The notes beneath the pieces were generated by a model that saw only the letters and a list, made by a program, of their open reading frames with translations, ran no database searches and had not been told where the DNA came from. A stretch of DNA of 64,000 nt. It comes from JACXVD01 sp020446665. Lineage in GTDB: Bacteria; Pseudomonadota; Alphaproteobacteria; Sphingomonadales; Sphingomonadaceae. Within the stretch, counting starts at the first letter, position 1, and each line of letters starts with the position of its first letter. The position numbers and the translations under genes were made by a program. The stretch covers positions 1-64,000 of the forward strand of contig JAWKXQ010000003.1 of NCBI GenBank assembly GCA_041396905.1, written 5' to 3'. Positions 1 through 8,633 of this stretch are shown piece after piece.

Positions 1-34
1 GGGCTTCCGAGAAAACCGAATCCAGACTGGTCAT
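1..34 (-). CDS. 5' end of an unidentified gene (partial)
   Basis: Only the first 34 bases of this gene lie inside the window. An ATG reading leftwards from 34 gives M-T-S-L-D-S-V-F-S-E-A with no stop before the window edge. The ATG is two bases past the TGA of the HxlR-type regulator gene, so the two are probably co-transcribed. Eleven residues are too few to name a product. Confidence 0.45.
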   Translation of the reverse strand, partial: MTSLDSVFSEA

Positions 35-36
35 GC

Positions 37-399
37 TCACGCTTGCCCCCTCGTATTTCTGCCATATTGTTCCCACCAGGCCATAAGCGAAGTGATTGTC
101 GGCTCCAGCTCGCGCGTAGCATTGGTCATCGAGTATTCCACTCGTGGCGGGACTTCGGCATAGACCTTGCGGGTGATCAGGCCATCAGCCTCCAGTTCGC
201 GCAGCTGCTTGGTCAGCACGTGTTGTGAAACGCCTGTGATCGTCTTTTGCAGTTCGCCAAAGCGATGCGTGCGATGATAGAGCAGCCAAAGTATCTCCAG
301 CTTCCATTTGCCCGAAATCATCGTCAAGGCACGGCGCAACGCCTCATACTCCTGAGGGCTGACTTCCTTGCCATTCGGTATGCCGCCAACCTTAGTCAT
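37..399 (-). CDS. HxlR-family winged-helix transcriptional regulator
   Basis: A 120-residue protein, the usual HxlR length. The family core is visible: GKWKLEILWLL around residues 30-40, the helix-turn-helix RFGELQKTITGVSQHVLTKQ around 46-65, ELEADGLI, and the wing with VPPRVEYSMT near 83-92. Many studied HxlR proteins sense aldehydes or quinones through a cysteine near the N-terminus; this one has no cysteine at all, so any ligand response must work differently (inference). It is divergent from a cytochrome P450 gene, which makes that gene its likely target. The start is the ATG at 399; the short spacing to the P450 leaves room for a shared operator. Confidence 0.85.
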   Translation of the reverse strand: MTKVGGIPNGKEVSPQEYEALRRALTMISGKWKLEILWLLYHRTHRFGELQKTITGVSQHVLTKQLRELEADGLITRKVYAEVPPRVEYSMTNATRELEPTITSLMAWWEQYGRNTRGQA

Positions 400-536
400 T
401 AAATAGTGACTTACCTCACGAAATTGATCCTACTTGTTGAATTTGAGTGTAAGCGATAAACCGTGATTTGAAAACTGCTGTTCAGCCGATCCACAACAAA
501 TCCCGGGCTCGGGGTGCCTGCATTGGGAGCCAAGAA
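400..536. promoter_or_regulatory. Divergent promoter region between the HxlR gene and the P450 gene
   Basis: This AT-richer gap holds the promoters of both divergent genes. TAGTGACTTAC at 404-414 reads GTAAGTCACTA on the other strand and resembles half of an HxlR-type operator, directly upstream of the regulator start. No second clean half-site is visible, so self-regulation is only suggested. Confidence 0.3.
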
Positions 537-1763
537 ATGGAAATCGAACTGCCTGAAGCCACTATCCCGGATCATGTGCCAGACACCTTGGTGAAGCACT
601 TCCCCTATGTTTTTGGCACCACCACAACCGAAGAACCGCATCGCGAATGGGCTCCGCGCATCCACGCCGAAGGGCCGGACATCTTCTATGCCCCCCATGC
701 CTATCCGGGAGGCTCACCTGCCTGGGTCGTTCGGCGCATGGACCACCTGCGCGAAATATATCTGGATACCGACACATTTTCGAGCAAGGACTTCTCACCA
801 TTTGCAAAGCTGATCGGTGAAAACTGGATCAACACGCCGGTCGAGATTGATCCACCTGAACACGCCAAATATCGCAAGATGGCCAATCCGCTTTTCACAC
901 CGAAAGCCGTATCCTCTCTGGACGAGAGAATCCGCCAGTATGCGATCGATTATGTCGAGTCATTCAAGCAGCGCGGAGAATGCGAATTCATGAACGAATT
1001 CGCATTCGAGTTCCCGATCAAGGTTTTTCTGGAGCTAATGGATTTTCCGCTCGAGCACACCAAACAGTTCCTCGAATGGGAATATGATCTGTTGCATGTG
1101 ATGGACATGTGGAAGATTGCCGAAGCGACCCGTAATGTTGTCGGATTCCTGCGCGAGCAGATCGAAGATCGTCGCAAGAATCGGCGCGACGACATTATCA
1201 GCTATGCACTGGATGTGGACGTCGATGGAGAGAAGCTGAACGATGATGAACTGGTCGGATTTTCGTTCAATCTGTTTATTGGCGGCCTGGACACGGTTTC
1301 GACCAATATGGGTCTGCAATTCGCCCACCTTGCGCGCGATCACAAGGACCAGAACTTTCTGCGCCAGAACCCGCAGGAAATACCCCACGCGATCGACGAA
1401 CTGATGCGCGCCTATGCCGCTGTTACCACCTTTCGCACCTGCACGAAGCAAACCGAGTTTCACGGCGTCAAGATGATGCCGGGCGACAAGGTGATGATGA
1501 GCACCACGCTGGCCGGACGCGATCCGGCAGAATTTGAGAACCCGGGCGTCGTGGATTTCAGCCGCCGCCCCCGGCATGTATCCTTCGGCTTTGGTCCGCA
1601 CACCTGCGTCGGGATGCACCTTGCCAAGCGGGAGATGCGGATTGCGCTTGAGGAGTTTCTCGGTCGCATTCCGGAGTTCAGCGTGAAACATGACCATCAG
1701 CTTGAATTTCACCTTGGCATGATCCAGCCCGTTACCCTGCCGCTGGTTTGGAAAGCAGGCTAG
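537..1763 (+). CDS. Cytochrome P450, P450cam-like (CYP101-clan) monooxygenase
   Basis: A 408-residue soluble bacterial P450. The oxygen-binding I-helix reads FIGGLDTVSTN, the K-helix ExxR is ELMR, and the heme loop FGFGPHTCVGMHLAKREM puts the thiolate Cys at residue 357. Substrate-recognition landmarks and order (HVPDTLV near the N-terminus, FHGV, LPLVW at the C-terminus) follow P450cam closely, so small terpenoid-like or monocyclic substrates are plausible, but the substrate cannot be read off. The reading frame extends upstream to a TTG at 468; I chose the ATG at 537 because GGGAG at 525-529 is well spaced and the length then matches P450cam. No ferredoxin or ferredoxin reductase is adjacent, so redox partners must come from elsewhere. 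HxlR control is likely. Confidence 0.9.
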   Translation: MEIELPEATIPDHVPDTLVKHFPYVFGTTTTEEPHREWAPRIHAEGPDIFYAPHAYPGGSPAWVVRRMDHLREIYLDTDTFSSKDFSPFAKLIGENWINTPVEIDPPEHAKYRKMANPLFTPKAVSSLDERIRQYAIDYVESFKQRGECEFMNEFAFEFPIKVFLELMDFPLEHTKQFLEWEYDLLHVMDMWKIAEATRNVVGFLREQIEDRRKNRRDDIISYALDVDVDGEKLNDDELVGFSFNLFIGGLDTVSTNMGLQFAHLARDHKDQNFLRQNPQEIPHAIDELMRAYAAVTTFRTCTKQTEFHGVKMMPGDKVMMSTTLAGRDPAEFENPGVVDFSRRPRHVSFGFGPHTCVGMHLAKREMRIALEEFLGRIPEFSVKHDHQLEFHLGMIQPVTLPLVWKAG

Positions 1764-1766
1764 CTA

Positions 1767-1949
1767 GGGTGCGGACTCATAAATCACGCTGTCGAGGCGC
1801 CCGAGGGATTTGACCAAAATGGCGCAGTGCCCAAATTCCGATTGGAATACCGGATCGGTTTGAAAGATGGACATATTCCTTCGCCTCTCCTCCTTGCACT
1901 GAGCCATTTTGCCTCAAACCTCGAAAGCGCGATTTATGGGTCCGCACCC
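1767..1949. mobile_element. MITE-like inverted-repeat element, copy 1
   Basis: A 183-bp palindromic element without a transposase. The left end GGGTGCGGACTCATAAATC (1767-1785) is the inverted copy, with one mismatch, of the right end GATTTATGGGTCCGCACCC (1931-1949). Similarity continues inwards: CAAAATGGCGCAGTGC on the left pairs with GCACTGAGCCATTTTG on the right. TA flanks both ends, as expected for an IS630/Tc1-type target, although TA could belong to the ends themselves. It starts three bases after the P450 stop codon. Copy 2 is at 5499 and a lone end at 49583. The remaining bases to 2245 hold no gene I can support. Confidence 0.8.
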
Positions 1950-2245
1950 TAATCGCACCAAATCTGATCGATGCAAACAAACCAGCAGCGATCTGGCAAG
2001 GTCCGCACTTTCGAGGAAGCGGGGTGCCGTTGCAGCATCCTTATCGCCCGAACTGTTGCCATTTCATCACAACACCGAAATGATTACAATTGAAATCTGC
2101 CAACCCATTGCAGCGCACTGGTTGTTGCAGCACTAACGGTGCAGGGAAAACTCGCAAACAAGAAGTGCGTGCAATGCGCTGATGCATTTTCCTTACCATT
2201 TTGGGACATGTGTCCCACTCCGAATTCATAGGGGACTGGACAATT

Positions 2246-5200
2246 ATGAGAAACGCATACGCGAAATCACTACAGGACAAGCGCAGGTTGCTTGCCGGCG
2301 TCGGGCTTTCTGCCCTTGGCCTAGCCGCCTTTGCGTCGCCTGTTTATGCGCAGGATAGCGATGACACTGAACCACCCGTTGTCATCAACAACGATACAGT
2401 AACCACTGAAACAGACGGGCAAATCGTCGTCACTGGCTCGCGCATTCGTCGCGATAACTTTGAAACCTCCAGTCAGATCAATGTCATTACTCGCGAAGAT
2501 GCGATTCTGGCAGGGGCGACCTCAACTGCGGAAGTGCTTCAGAATTCAAGCGTTACATCCGGCACCTCGCAGATCAACGGGTCGTTTCTGGGTTATGTCT
2601 CTGAAGGTGGTACCGCTGCGAACACAGTCGGCCTTCGCGGTTTCGGATCGGCTCGCACGCTGACACTTCTCAATGGTCGTCGGCTGGCACCTGCAGGCGT
2701 GGGGCCCGAACTGGTTGCAGCAGACCTTAACGTTCTCCCTAGTGCCGTCATACAGCGTGTCGAAGTGCTCCGTGAAGGTGCATCGTCGGTTTACGGTTCA
2801 GATGCCATTGCTGGCGTGATCAACGTCATCACCGAAAAGAAGATGGATGGCATCACGATTGACGGATTTACCAATCAGCCGATCACCCATGGGGGTGGCG
2901 GACGGACCTATCGCGGTTCGATCGTCGCAGGCAAGACTTTCGAACGTGGTTATATCACCGGTTCATTCGAATATCGTGAGCGGACCGGCTTGGCGCTGGA
3001 TGATCGCGGCGACGTATTTGGCTGCCCGCGTGATCTTTATTATGATCCGACCACTGGTGCCGAAGTTGGGCAAATTGACCCCAAAACGGGCCAATTGCAG
3101 TGTTTCCCGTACACTACCAATGGTGGCGTCGGCACGGCCAGCGGTTATGGCATTTTCTTCAACTTCACTACCGGCGCCTTCGGTCGTCTGCAGTATGATG
3201 ATACGCCCGCTGGCAGCCCCAATCGCCAGGTAAACGGGGTCAACCGTGTTTCGCCCAACCTGATCCAGAACAAAGACGATATTATTGCTCCGGTGAAGAC
3301 CTATACGGGTTACCTTGCGGCGGGATATGAGCTGGGCGTTCTCGGCGATGCAGAAATCTACACTGAAGCTCTCTTCACGCGGCGCCAATCGAGCTACTCC
3401 TATAGTCGCCAGCTTTCGATCAACACGGGCATTCTTTCCCCAAATATCGAAGTTTATGGTGGCAGCTATGCTGGTACGCCACTATCGGCTTATGGCTACC
3501 CAACCAGTCCGTTCTTCCCGGATGTGCTTTCGGCTCAAGGGATTAACTACTTCACGCCTTTCATCCAGCCAAATCGCCTTTCGAAAAGCGAACAGCGTGT
3601 TGATTTCGTTCGTTGGAATGGCGGGCTTCGCGGAAACCTCCCGTTCAGCGACTGGCGTTACGATGCGAATCTGCAATATTCGCGGACCAAGAGCCGCTAC
3701 AACCAGCCGCAGATCACGATCGACCGGTTGAACAACGCGCTCCAGACAGTCCTTGCTCCGGCTGGTACTCCGAGTGAATTGATTGTCGTGGCCGGCCCAG
3801 GCACCGCTGGGGCTGGTAGTGGATACACCTGCGCCTCGAATGTCGACGGTGGTGGTAGCTTTATCGCTGGTTCGTCATGCGTTCCGCTGGATTTGTACAG
3901 CATCGCGACCTTCCGCGATGGTGCAATCCCCGACAACCAGTATAACTATGTCTACCAGCAGGAAATCGGCAATACGAAGTTCGAGCAGATTACTGCTTCG
4001 TTTATCGTTGACGGCACCCTTTTTGAGTTGCCTGGTGGCTCGGTTCGCGCAGCATTCGGTTATGAACACCGTCAAGACAAGATCGCTGACGTTCCGTCCA
4101 TCGCGGCGCAAACCGGGCAGCTTTACAACTTCAGTTCTGCCGGAATCACGGCCGGCAAGGACAATGTTGACGAAGTGTTCGGCGAAATCATTATCCCGCT
4201 GATCAGTGACAAGCCGTTCGCACGGCTTCTCGAAGTCAGCGGCTCGGGTCGCTACACCAACTACGCCTCCTTCGGTTCGGATTTCACCTACCATCTGAAC
4301 GCGCAGTGGGCTCCGAACGAAATCATCCGGTTCCGCGGCAACTACGGAACTTCGTTCCGGGCCCCGAACCTGTTCGAGCAATTTGTTGCAGACCAGACAG
4401 GCTTCTATCCCAGCGGGGTCGATCCGTGCTCTGGTTTTGGTACGGCATATACCCCTGGCAACAACATCTATGACAACTGCCTTGCGGAACTGACGCGCCA
4501 ATGGTCTCGGTGCTGCAGGCGCACTATCCTACCTGTCGACTTCGGTCCGCAGGTTGTCACCAAGGGTAACGTGCTCGACCTCAAGGCAGAAACTTCGCGG
4601 TTCTACGGATTTGGCGCAGTATTTACTCTGTTCCGGGCCGGTAGAAATGTCGTTCGGTTGATTACTGGAACGTGAAAGTCAAGGGTGAGATCAATACTCT
4701 AGGCACGCTGATGACTCGTTGCTGCGATCTGACGACTTCCCGAATAATCGCTATTGCGATCTGATTGACGCTCGTCGTCCGGCCGGCAACAGCCAGCGGG
4801 CACGCTCACCTCTCGAAACCCGTATCTCAACGTGTCGCAGCGTGCGGCCGAAGGGATCGATTTCGATCTTCGTGTTGCAATGGATCTGGCCGGCGGGCGC
4901 CTGGTTGTGCGTGGCGGTGCCACCCGGAACCTGCACCAGATCTACCAGACGTTCGCAGAGGATGAGCCGTTCGATTACAATGGCACGCTTGGGACGCAGG
5001 GCTTTGGCGCTGGTCCGAAGTGGGTCGGGGACATGAACGTGAAGTACACCTTCCCGAGCGGTAATTTTGTCATCAACTATGGTGTCGATTATGTGGGCCC
5101 GCAGGACTCGAACGCTTTCGGCGCAGGATCGGTCGCACCTTTCCTTGGTCCGGTAGACGTAAACCTGGCTACGAAGGCCTATTGGGAACACGGTCTGTCG

Positions 5201-5395
5201 CTGCAGTGGAAGATTGGTGACGTTGGACAGTTCACGCTCGGTGTGAACAATCTGTTCAACGCCAAGCCGCCGATCATTTCGTCCTGCCCGAGTTCCGGTT
5301 GTCAGTATGCGCGCGTTGGCAACCGCCAGCTGTCGAGCAACTATGACATGCTTGGCCGGTCGGTGTTCCTCAACGTGACCCGTACGATCAAGTAA
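2246..5395 (+). pseudogene. TonB-dependent outer-membrane receptor, frameshifted
   Basis: The uninterrupted part (2246-4675) encodes an N-terminal signal peptide ending ASPVYAQ, the plug start DGQIVVTGSRI, plug motifs (NVLPSAVIQRVEVLREGAS, VYGSDAIAGVINVI) and most of the beta-barrel. The C-terminal barrel with the terminal FLNVTRTIK strand continues in another frame and ends at 5395. Between about 4495 and 4815 the barrel text jumps frame at least five times: NGLGAAGALSYLS, then VVTKGNV, then VDYWNVKVKGE, then DDFPNNRYCDLID, then NPYLNVSQRAAEG. Either the gene is decayed or this patch is badly sequenced; the rest is clean. ATG 2246 is chosen for the signal peptide and the AGGGGA upstream. Such receptors import large scarce ligands across the outer membrane using TonB energy. 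Its neighbours, a TPR-sulfotransferase and an Fe(II) oxygenase, may modify the receptor or its ligand (inference). Confidence 0.85.
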
Positions 5396-5443
5396 GGGAA
5401 CCAAAGGATTTGGCGATCCAGGATCGCCGGTTCGTGACAAAAG

Positions 5444-5485
5444 ACGGGGCGGCTCCATTTGAGCCGCCCCGTTTGCTTTTTATTG
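5444..5485 (+). terminator. Rho-independent terminator after the TonB receptor gene
   Basis: A perfect 12-bp stem (ACGGGGCGGCTC at 5444-5455 with GAGCCGCCCCGT at 5461-5472), a 5-base loop and the T-rich tail TTTGCTTTTTATT. It ends the receptor transcript before MITE copy 2, so the downstream sulfotransferase gene needs its own promoter. Confidence 0.85.
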
Positions 5486-5498
5486 CTACGATGCATTA

Positions 5499-5761
5499 GG
5501 GTGCGGACTCATAAATCACGCTGTCGAGGCGCCGGAATGACGAGCATAACGGACAAAACCGTGCGCCGGGATGGCTGGGTGCCTTTCCAGGCATGTTTTG
5601 GTCGAGTTGGAAGTCATTCCGGCGTTCCAGAGGGATTTGACCAAAATGGCCCAGTGCGGCGTCGGATCGTTTTGAAAGATGGAAATTTTCCCGCACCTCT
5701 CCTCCGTGCACTGAGCCATTTTGCCTCAAACCTCGATAGCGCGATTTATGGGTCCACACCC
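5499..5761. mobile_element. MITE-like inverted-repeat element, copy 2 (with nested repeat)
   Basis: The same element as at 1767-1949: left end GGGTGCGGACTCATAAATC, right end GATTTATGGGTCCACACCC, TA on both sides, and the inner CAAAATGGC / GCCATTTTG pair. It is longer (263 bp) because a nested palindromic segment interrupts its left half. Its right end lies only 43 bases before the ATG of the sulfotransferase gene, so the promoter of that gene probably lies in or next to the element. Confidence 0.82.
5530..5624. repeat. Palindromic repeat nested in MITE copy 2
   Basis: A 95-bp segment absent from MITE copy 1, bounded by the perfect 12-bp inverted repeat CGCCGGAATGAC (5530-5541) and GTCATTCCGGCG (5613-5624). 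It splits the element between its end and its inner arm. The simplest reading is a later insertion of a REP-like unit. Confidence 0.65.
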
Positions 5762-5804
5762 TAATCCGTAGGGAACTAATCGTTTGAGCAGAGAGATTTC
5801 ACAA

Positions 5805-7622
5805 ATGGAAAGCGATACCACAAACCAGACTGAGAGACTGGTCGCGCGAATGCGATCTGCCCAAGCGATCGCTTCCGAAGATTTTGACGCGGCAAAGTTC
5901 CGACTTGAACAGCTGATCTCCGATGCACCTTCATTCCTTCCTGCCAGACGTTTGCTCGCCCACATCTTGCGCGAACACGGGCAGGTTGCTCAGGCTACGA
6001 CAATTGAGCTTGAGACAGTCTCGATTGGAATCGCTCGACCGACTTTTCAGGTCGCCGAGTCTGCCTTTCTCTCAGACAATCTGGAGAGCGCGGAGCGGCT
6101 GGTCCGCGCGCATCTGCGAGAAGATCCGGAAGACCCGGCCGCCGCTCTTTTACTGGGCGAGATTGCTGCACGCTGTAATGCTGTCCAGGAAGCTGCCAAT
6201 CTGTTCAATCGTGCAATCTTGTTCTCACCTTCCTATCTCAAGCCGCGCATGGCGCTAGCCAAGCTCCAACGTGATAACGGCAGGTACCAAGATGCTCTGA
6301 CAACGCTTGACGGGATATTGGCCATTGAGCCAACTCATCTCCCATCCCTATCCCTCAAAGCATCGGTGTATGAACAACTCCGCGAATTTGAAAAGGCTGA
6401 TGCAACATTCACGCTGCTTCATCAACTCCATCCCGATGATGCAAGAGGGTGGGCCAATCATGCCTTCCTGCTCAAGACAATTGGCCGCCGGAAAGATGCT
6501 ATTTTAGCCTATCGCGCAGCTCTTTCTATCGACCCTAGTTTGGCACTCGCATGGTGGGGTCTGTCCAACCTCAAGACAGTCAGGTTTGATGCGAACGACG
6601 CTGCGGCGATGCGCAAGGCGCTGACCAAAGCTGACCTTAAATCAGCAGACCGGGTCAACCTGCTTTATGCTCTCGGCAAGGCTCTGCACGACCAGGGAGA
6701 TTATGCGGCTGCATTTTCTGCCTATGCAGAGGGCGCAGAGTTACGCCTTTCACGGGTACCCTATGACCCGCAGAAGGTGCAGGATCATGTCACCAAGAGC
6801 AGAGCGACCTGTACGGCCGATTTCTTTGCTGGCCGGACAGGTTGGGGTTGTAGGGCGAACGATCCGATTTTCATTGTCAGCCTGCCGCGATCTGGCTCCA
6901 CTCTGGTCGAACAAATCCTGGCAAGCCACCCGCTGGTCGAAGGAACCGAAGAACTTCACGACATCGAGCGGATTGCTCTCTCGCTTGACCCCGGCGGCGA
7001 AACAGGTGGCTGGCTCGATGTTCTGCCCCAGCTCTCACGCAAAGAGATCGAGGGACTGGGTCAGCATTACATGGATGCCACACGCCGTTTCCGTCACACA
7101 GACCGGCCCCGTTTCACGGACAAGATGCCAAGCAATTGGGTATTTCTGGGTTTGATCCGGGCCGCTCTGCCCAATGCCAAAGTGATTGATATCAGACGTC
7201 ATCCGATGGGTTGTGGATTTGCGAATTTTTCACAACACTTCAACTGGGGGATCAATTTCTCATACAGCCTTGAGCATATTGGCGGGTTCTATTCAGCATA
7301 CTTGCGGCAAATGGCACATTTCGAACGGTCGGCCCCCGGATGGATTCATCACATCAGTTACGAGCAACTGATTGAAGATACGGAAGGTGAGATTCGCAAA
7401 CTCTTGAACTATCTCGATTTGCCTTTTGACGAAGCTTGCCTGAGATTTTACGAGAACAGGAGGGCTGTATATACACCGAGTTCTGAACAGGTGCGGTCAC
7501 CCATCAACCGCGAGGGAATGGAACGCTGGAAGCGTTATGAGGCATTCCTCGAGCCCCTCAGGCAATCCCTGGGATCCGTTCTGGACCATTATCCGGCAGT
7601 CCCACCGGAACTGGATTACTAA
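5805..7622 (+). CDS. TPR-repeat sulfotransferase family protein
   Basis: A 605-residue protein in two parts. Residues about 25-320 are tetratricopeptide-like helical pairs (for example NGRYQDALTTLDGILAIEPT and GRRKDAILAYRAALSIDPS). From about 350 a PAPS-dependent sulfotransferase domain begins with the 5'-phosphosulfate loop VSLPRSGSTLVEQIL near 356-370 and continues with DKMPSNWVFLGLI and VIDIRRHPMGCG, where the 3'-phosphate-binding Arg/His/Ser region is expected. The family moves sulfate from PAPS to hydroxyl groups; the target here is unknown. No signal peptide, so cytoplasmic. ATG 5805 is preferred over TTG 5784 because AGAGAG (5790-5795) is well placed. The 2OG oxygenase gene starts three bases after its stop, so the two form an operon. 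Confidence 0.85.
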   Translation: MESDTTNQTERLVARMRSAQAIASEDFDAAKFRLEQLISDAPSFLPARRLLAHILREHGQVAQATTIELETVSIGIARPTFQVAESAFLSDNLESAERLVRAHLREDPEDPAAALLLGEIAARCNAVQEAANLFNRAILFSPSYLKPRMALAKLQRDNGRYQDALTTLDGILAIEPTHLPSLSLKASVYEQLREFEKADATFTLLHQLHPDDARGWANHAFLLKTIGRRKDAILAYRAALSIDPSLALAWWGLSNLKTVRFDANDAAAMRKALTKADLKSADRVNLLYALGKALHDQGDYAAAFSAYAEGAELRLSRVPYDPQKVQDHVTKSRATCTADFFAGRTGWGCRANDPIFIVSLPRSGSTLVEQILASHPLVEGTEELHDIERIALSLDPGGETGGWLDVLPQLSRKEIEGLGQHYMDATRRFRHTDRPRFTDKMPSNWVFLGLIRAALPNAKVIDIRRHPMGCGFANFSQHFNWGINFSYSLEHIGGFYSAYLRQMAHFERSAPGWIHHISYEQLIEDTEGEIRKLLNYLDLPFDEACLRFYENRRAVYTPSSEQVRSPINREGMERWKRYEAFLEPLRQSLGSVLDHYPAVPPELDY

Positions 7623-7625
7623 AAA

Positions 7626-8600
7626 ATGGTTCCGTCAGGCGATGAGTTGTTGCAGCGGGCAGATATGCTCGCAAAGCATGGTCGGTCCGTGGAGGCGATA
7701 ACTCTGCTGGAACAGCAATTGGTTCTCGGCAATGCACGCGCTGGTGCGGTTTTGGCTGCATGGTATCTCGCAGGCAAGCTAGTAAAGCGTGACCTTGGTC
7801 GATGTCGGGAAGTGTTGGGCCGTGCTTGCGCACTCGGCGCACATGAGTTGGAACCTGCTTACATCGCCTTGCTGGCAAACGGAGCGGGAGGATCGGGCAG
7901 GCGCTGGCAAGATGCACTGGAGCGATTGGCTGAACGTGGGAAGAGTGGCGCAGGCGCGCGCGTGGAACGCACTTTGTTAGGAAAGATGGCAATTGACCAG
8001 TGCGGCGATCCCGTTTCCCAGCTCGAATCCAATCAGCTATATTCAATGCCGACAATCGAAGAATTTCCCGCCTTCATGACAGAGGAGGAGTGCCGCTATC
8101 TCTGCGAAGTCGTGCAGCCCATCCTGACACCCGCGACAGTTGGCGATCCGCGGACGGGCAAAAACGTTCTGGACCCGGTGCGCAAGGCGAGGACTGCAGC
8201 ATTTCCCTTCATAGCCGAGAGTCCCTTTATCCATGCAATCAACAGGCGGATTGCTTCTGCGACCAGAACCACTTACGAGCAGGGCGAACCACTGCAAGTC
8301 ATCTCCTACGGTGTCGGCGACGAATTCAAACTGCACAGCGATGCCATCGCAAATTGTGGTAATCAGCGAAAGCTGACCTTTCTTGTGTGGCTCAAAGCTG
8401 ACTTCACAGGCGGAGAGACTGAATTTCCACGTCTGGGGCTGAGTCTGCGTGGAAAGCCGGGGGATGGTATCGCATTCACGAATACCGATGCGAGCGGGCA
8501 ACCGGACCCGATGGCATGGCATGCCGGCTTACCAGTTACTGGCGGACACAAGCTGATGTTATCGAAATGGATTCGAACTCACCCTATTGACCTGGACTAG
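7626..8600 (+). CDS. 2-oxoglutarate/Fe(II)-dependent oxygenase (prolyl-4-hydroxylase type)
   Basis: A 324-residue protein. The first 120 or so residues look like Sel1/TPR-type helical repeats (ALGAHELEPAYIALLANGAGG). The C-terminal half is a double-stranded beta-helix oxygenase with Fe ligands H237-x-D239 (LHSDAI) and H299 (MAWHAG), and K309 in HKLMLSKW as the probable 2-oxoglutarate anchor. FTGGETEFP is the usual family loop. It lies three bases behind the TPR-sulfotransferase gene. Hydroxylation followed by sulfation of one peptide or small molecule is an attractive but unproven reading. Low GC matches the upstream genes, not clpB. Confidence 0.85.
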   Translation: MVPSGDELLQRADMLAKHGRSVEAITLLEQQLVLGNARAGAVLAAWYLAGKLVKRDLGRCREVLGRACALGAHELEPAYIALLANGAGGSGRRWQDALERLAERGKSGAGARVERTLLGKMAIDQCGDPVSQLESNQLYSMPTIEEFPAFMTEEECRYLCEVVQPILTPATVGDPRTGKNVLDPVRKARTAAFPFIAESPFIHAINRRIASATRTTYEQGEPLQVISYGVGDEFKLHSDAIANCGNQRKLTFLVWLKADFTGGETEFPRLGLSLRGKPGDGIAFTNTDASGQPDPMAWHAGLPVTGGHKLMLSKWIRTHPIDLD

Positions 8601-8633
8601 GGGGCAGACCCAATATCCGACCAACCGGCGTAA

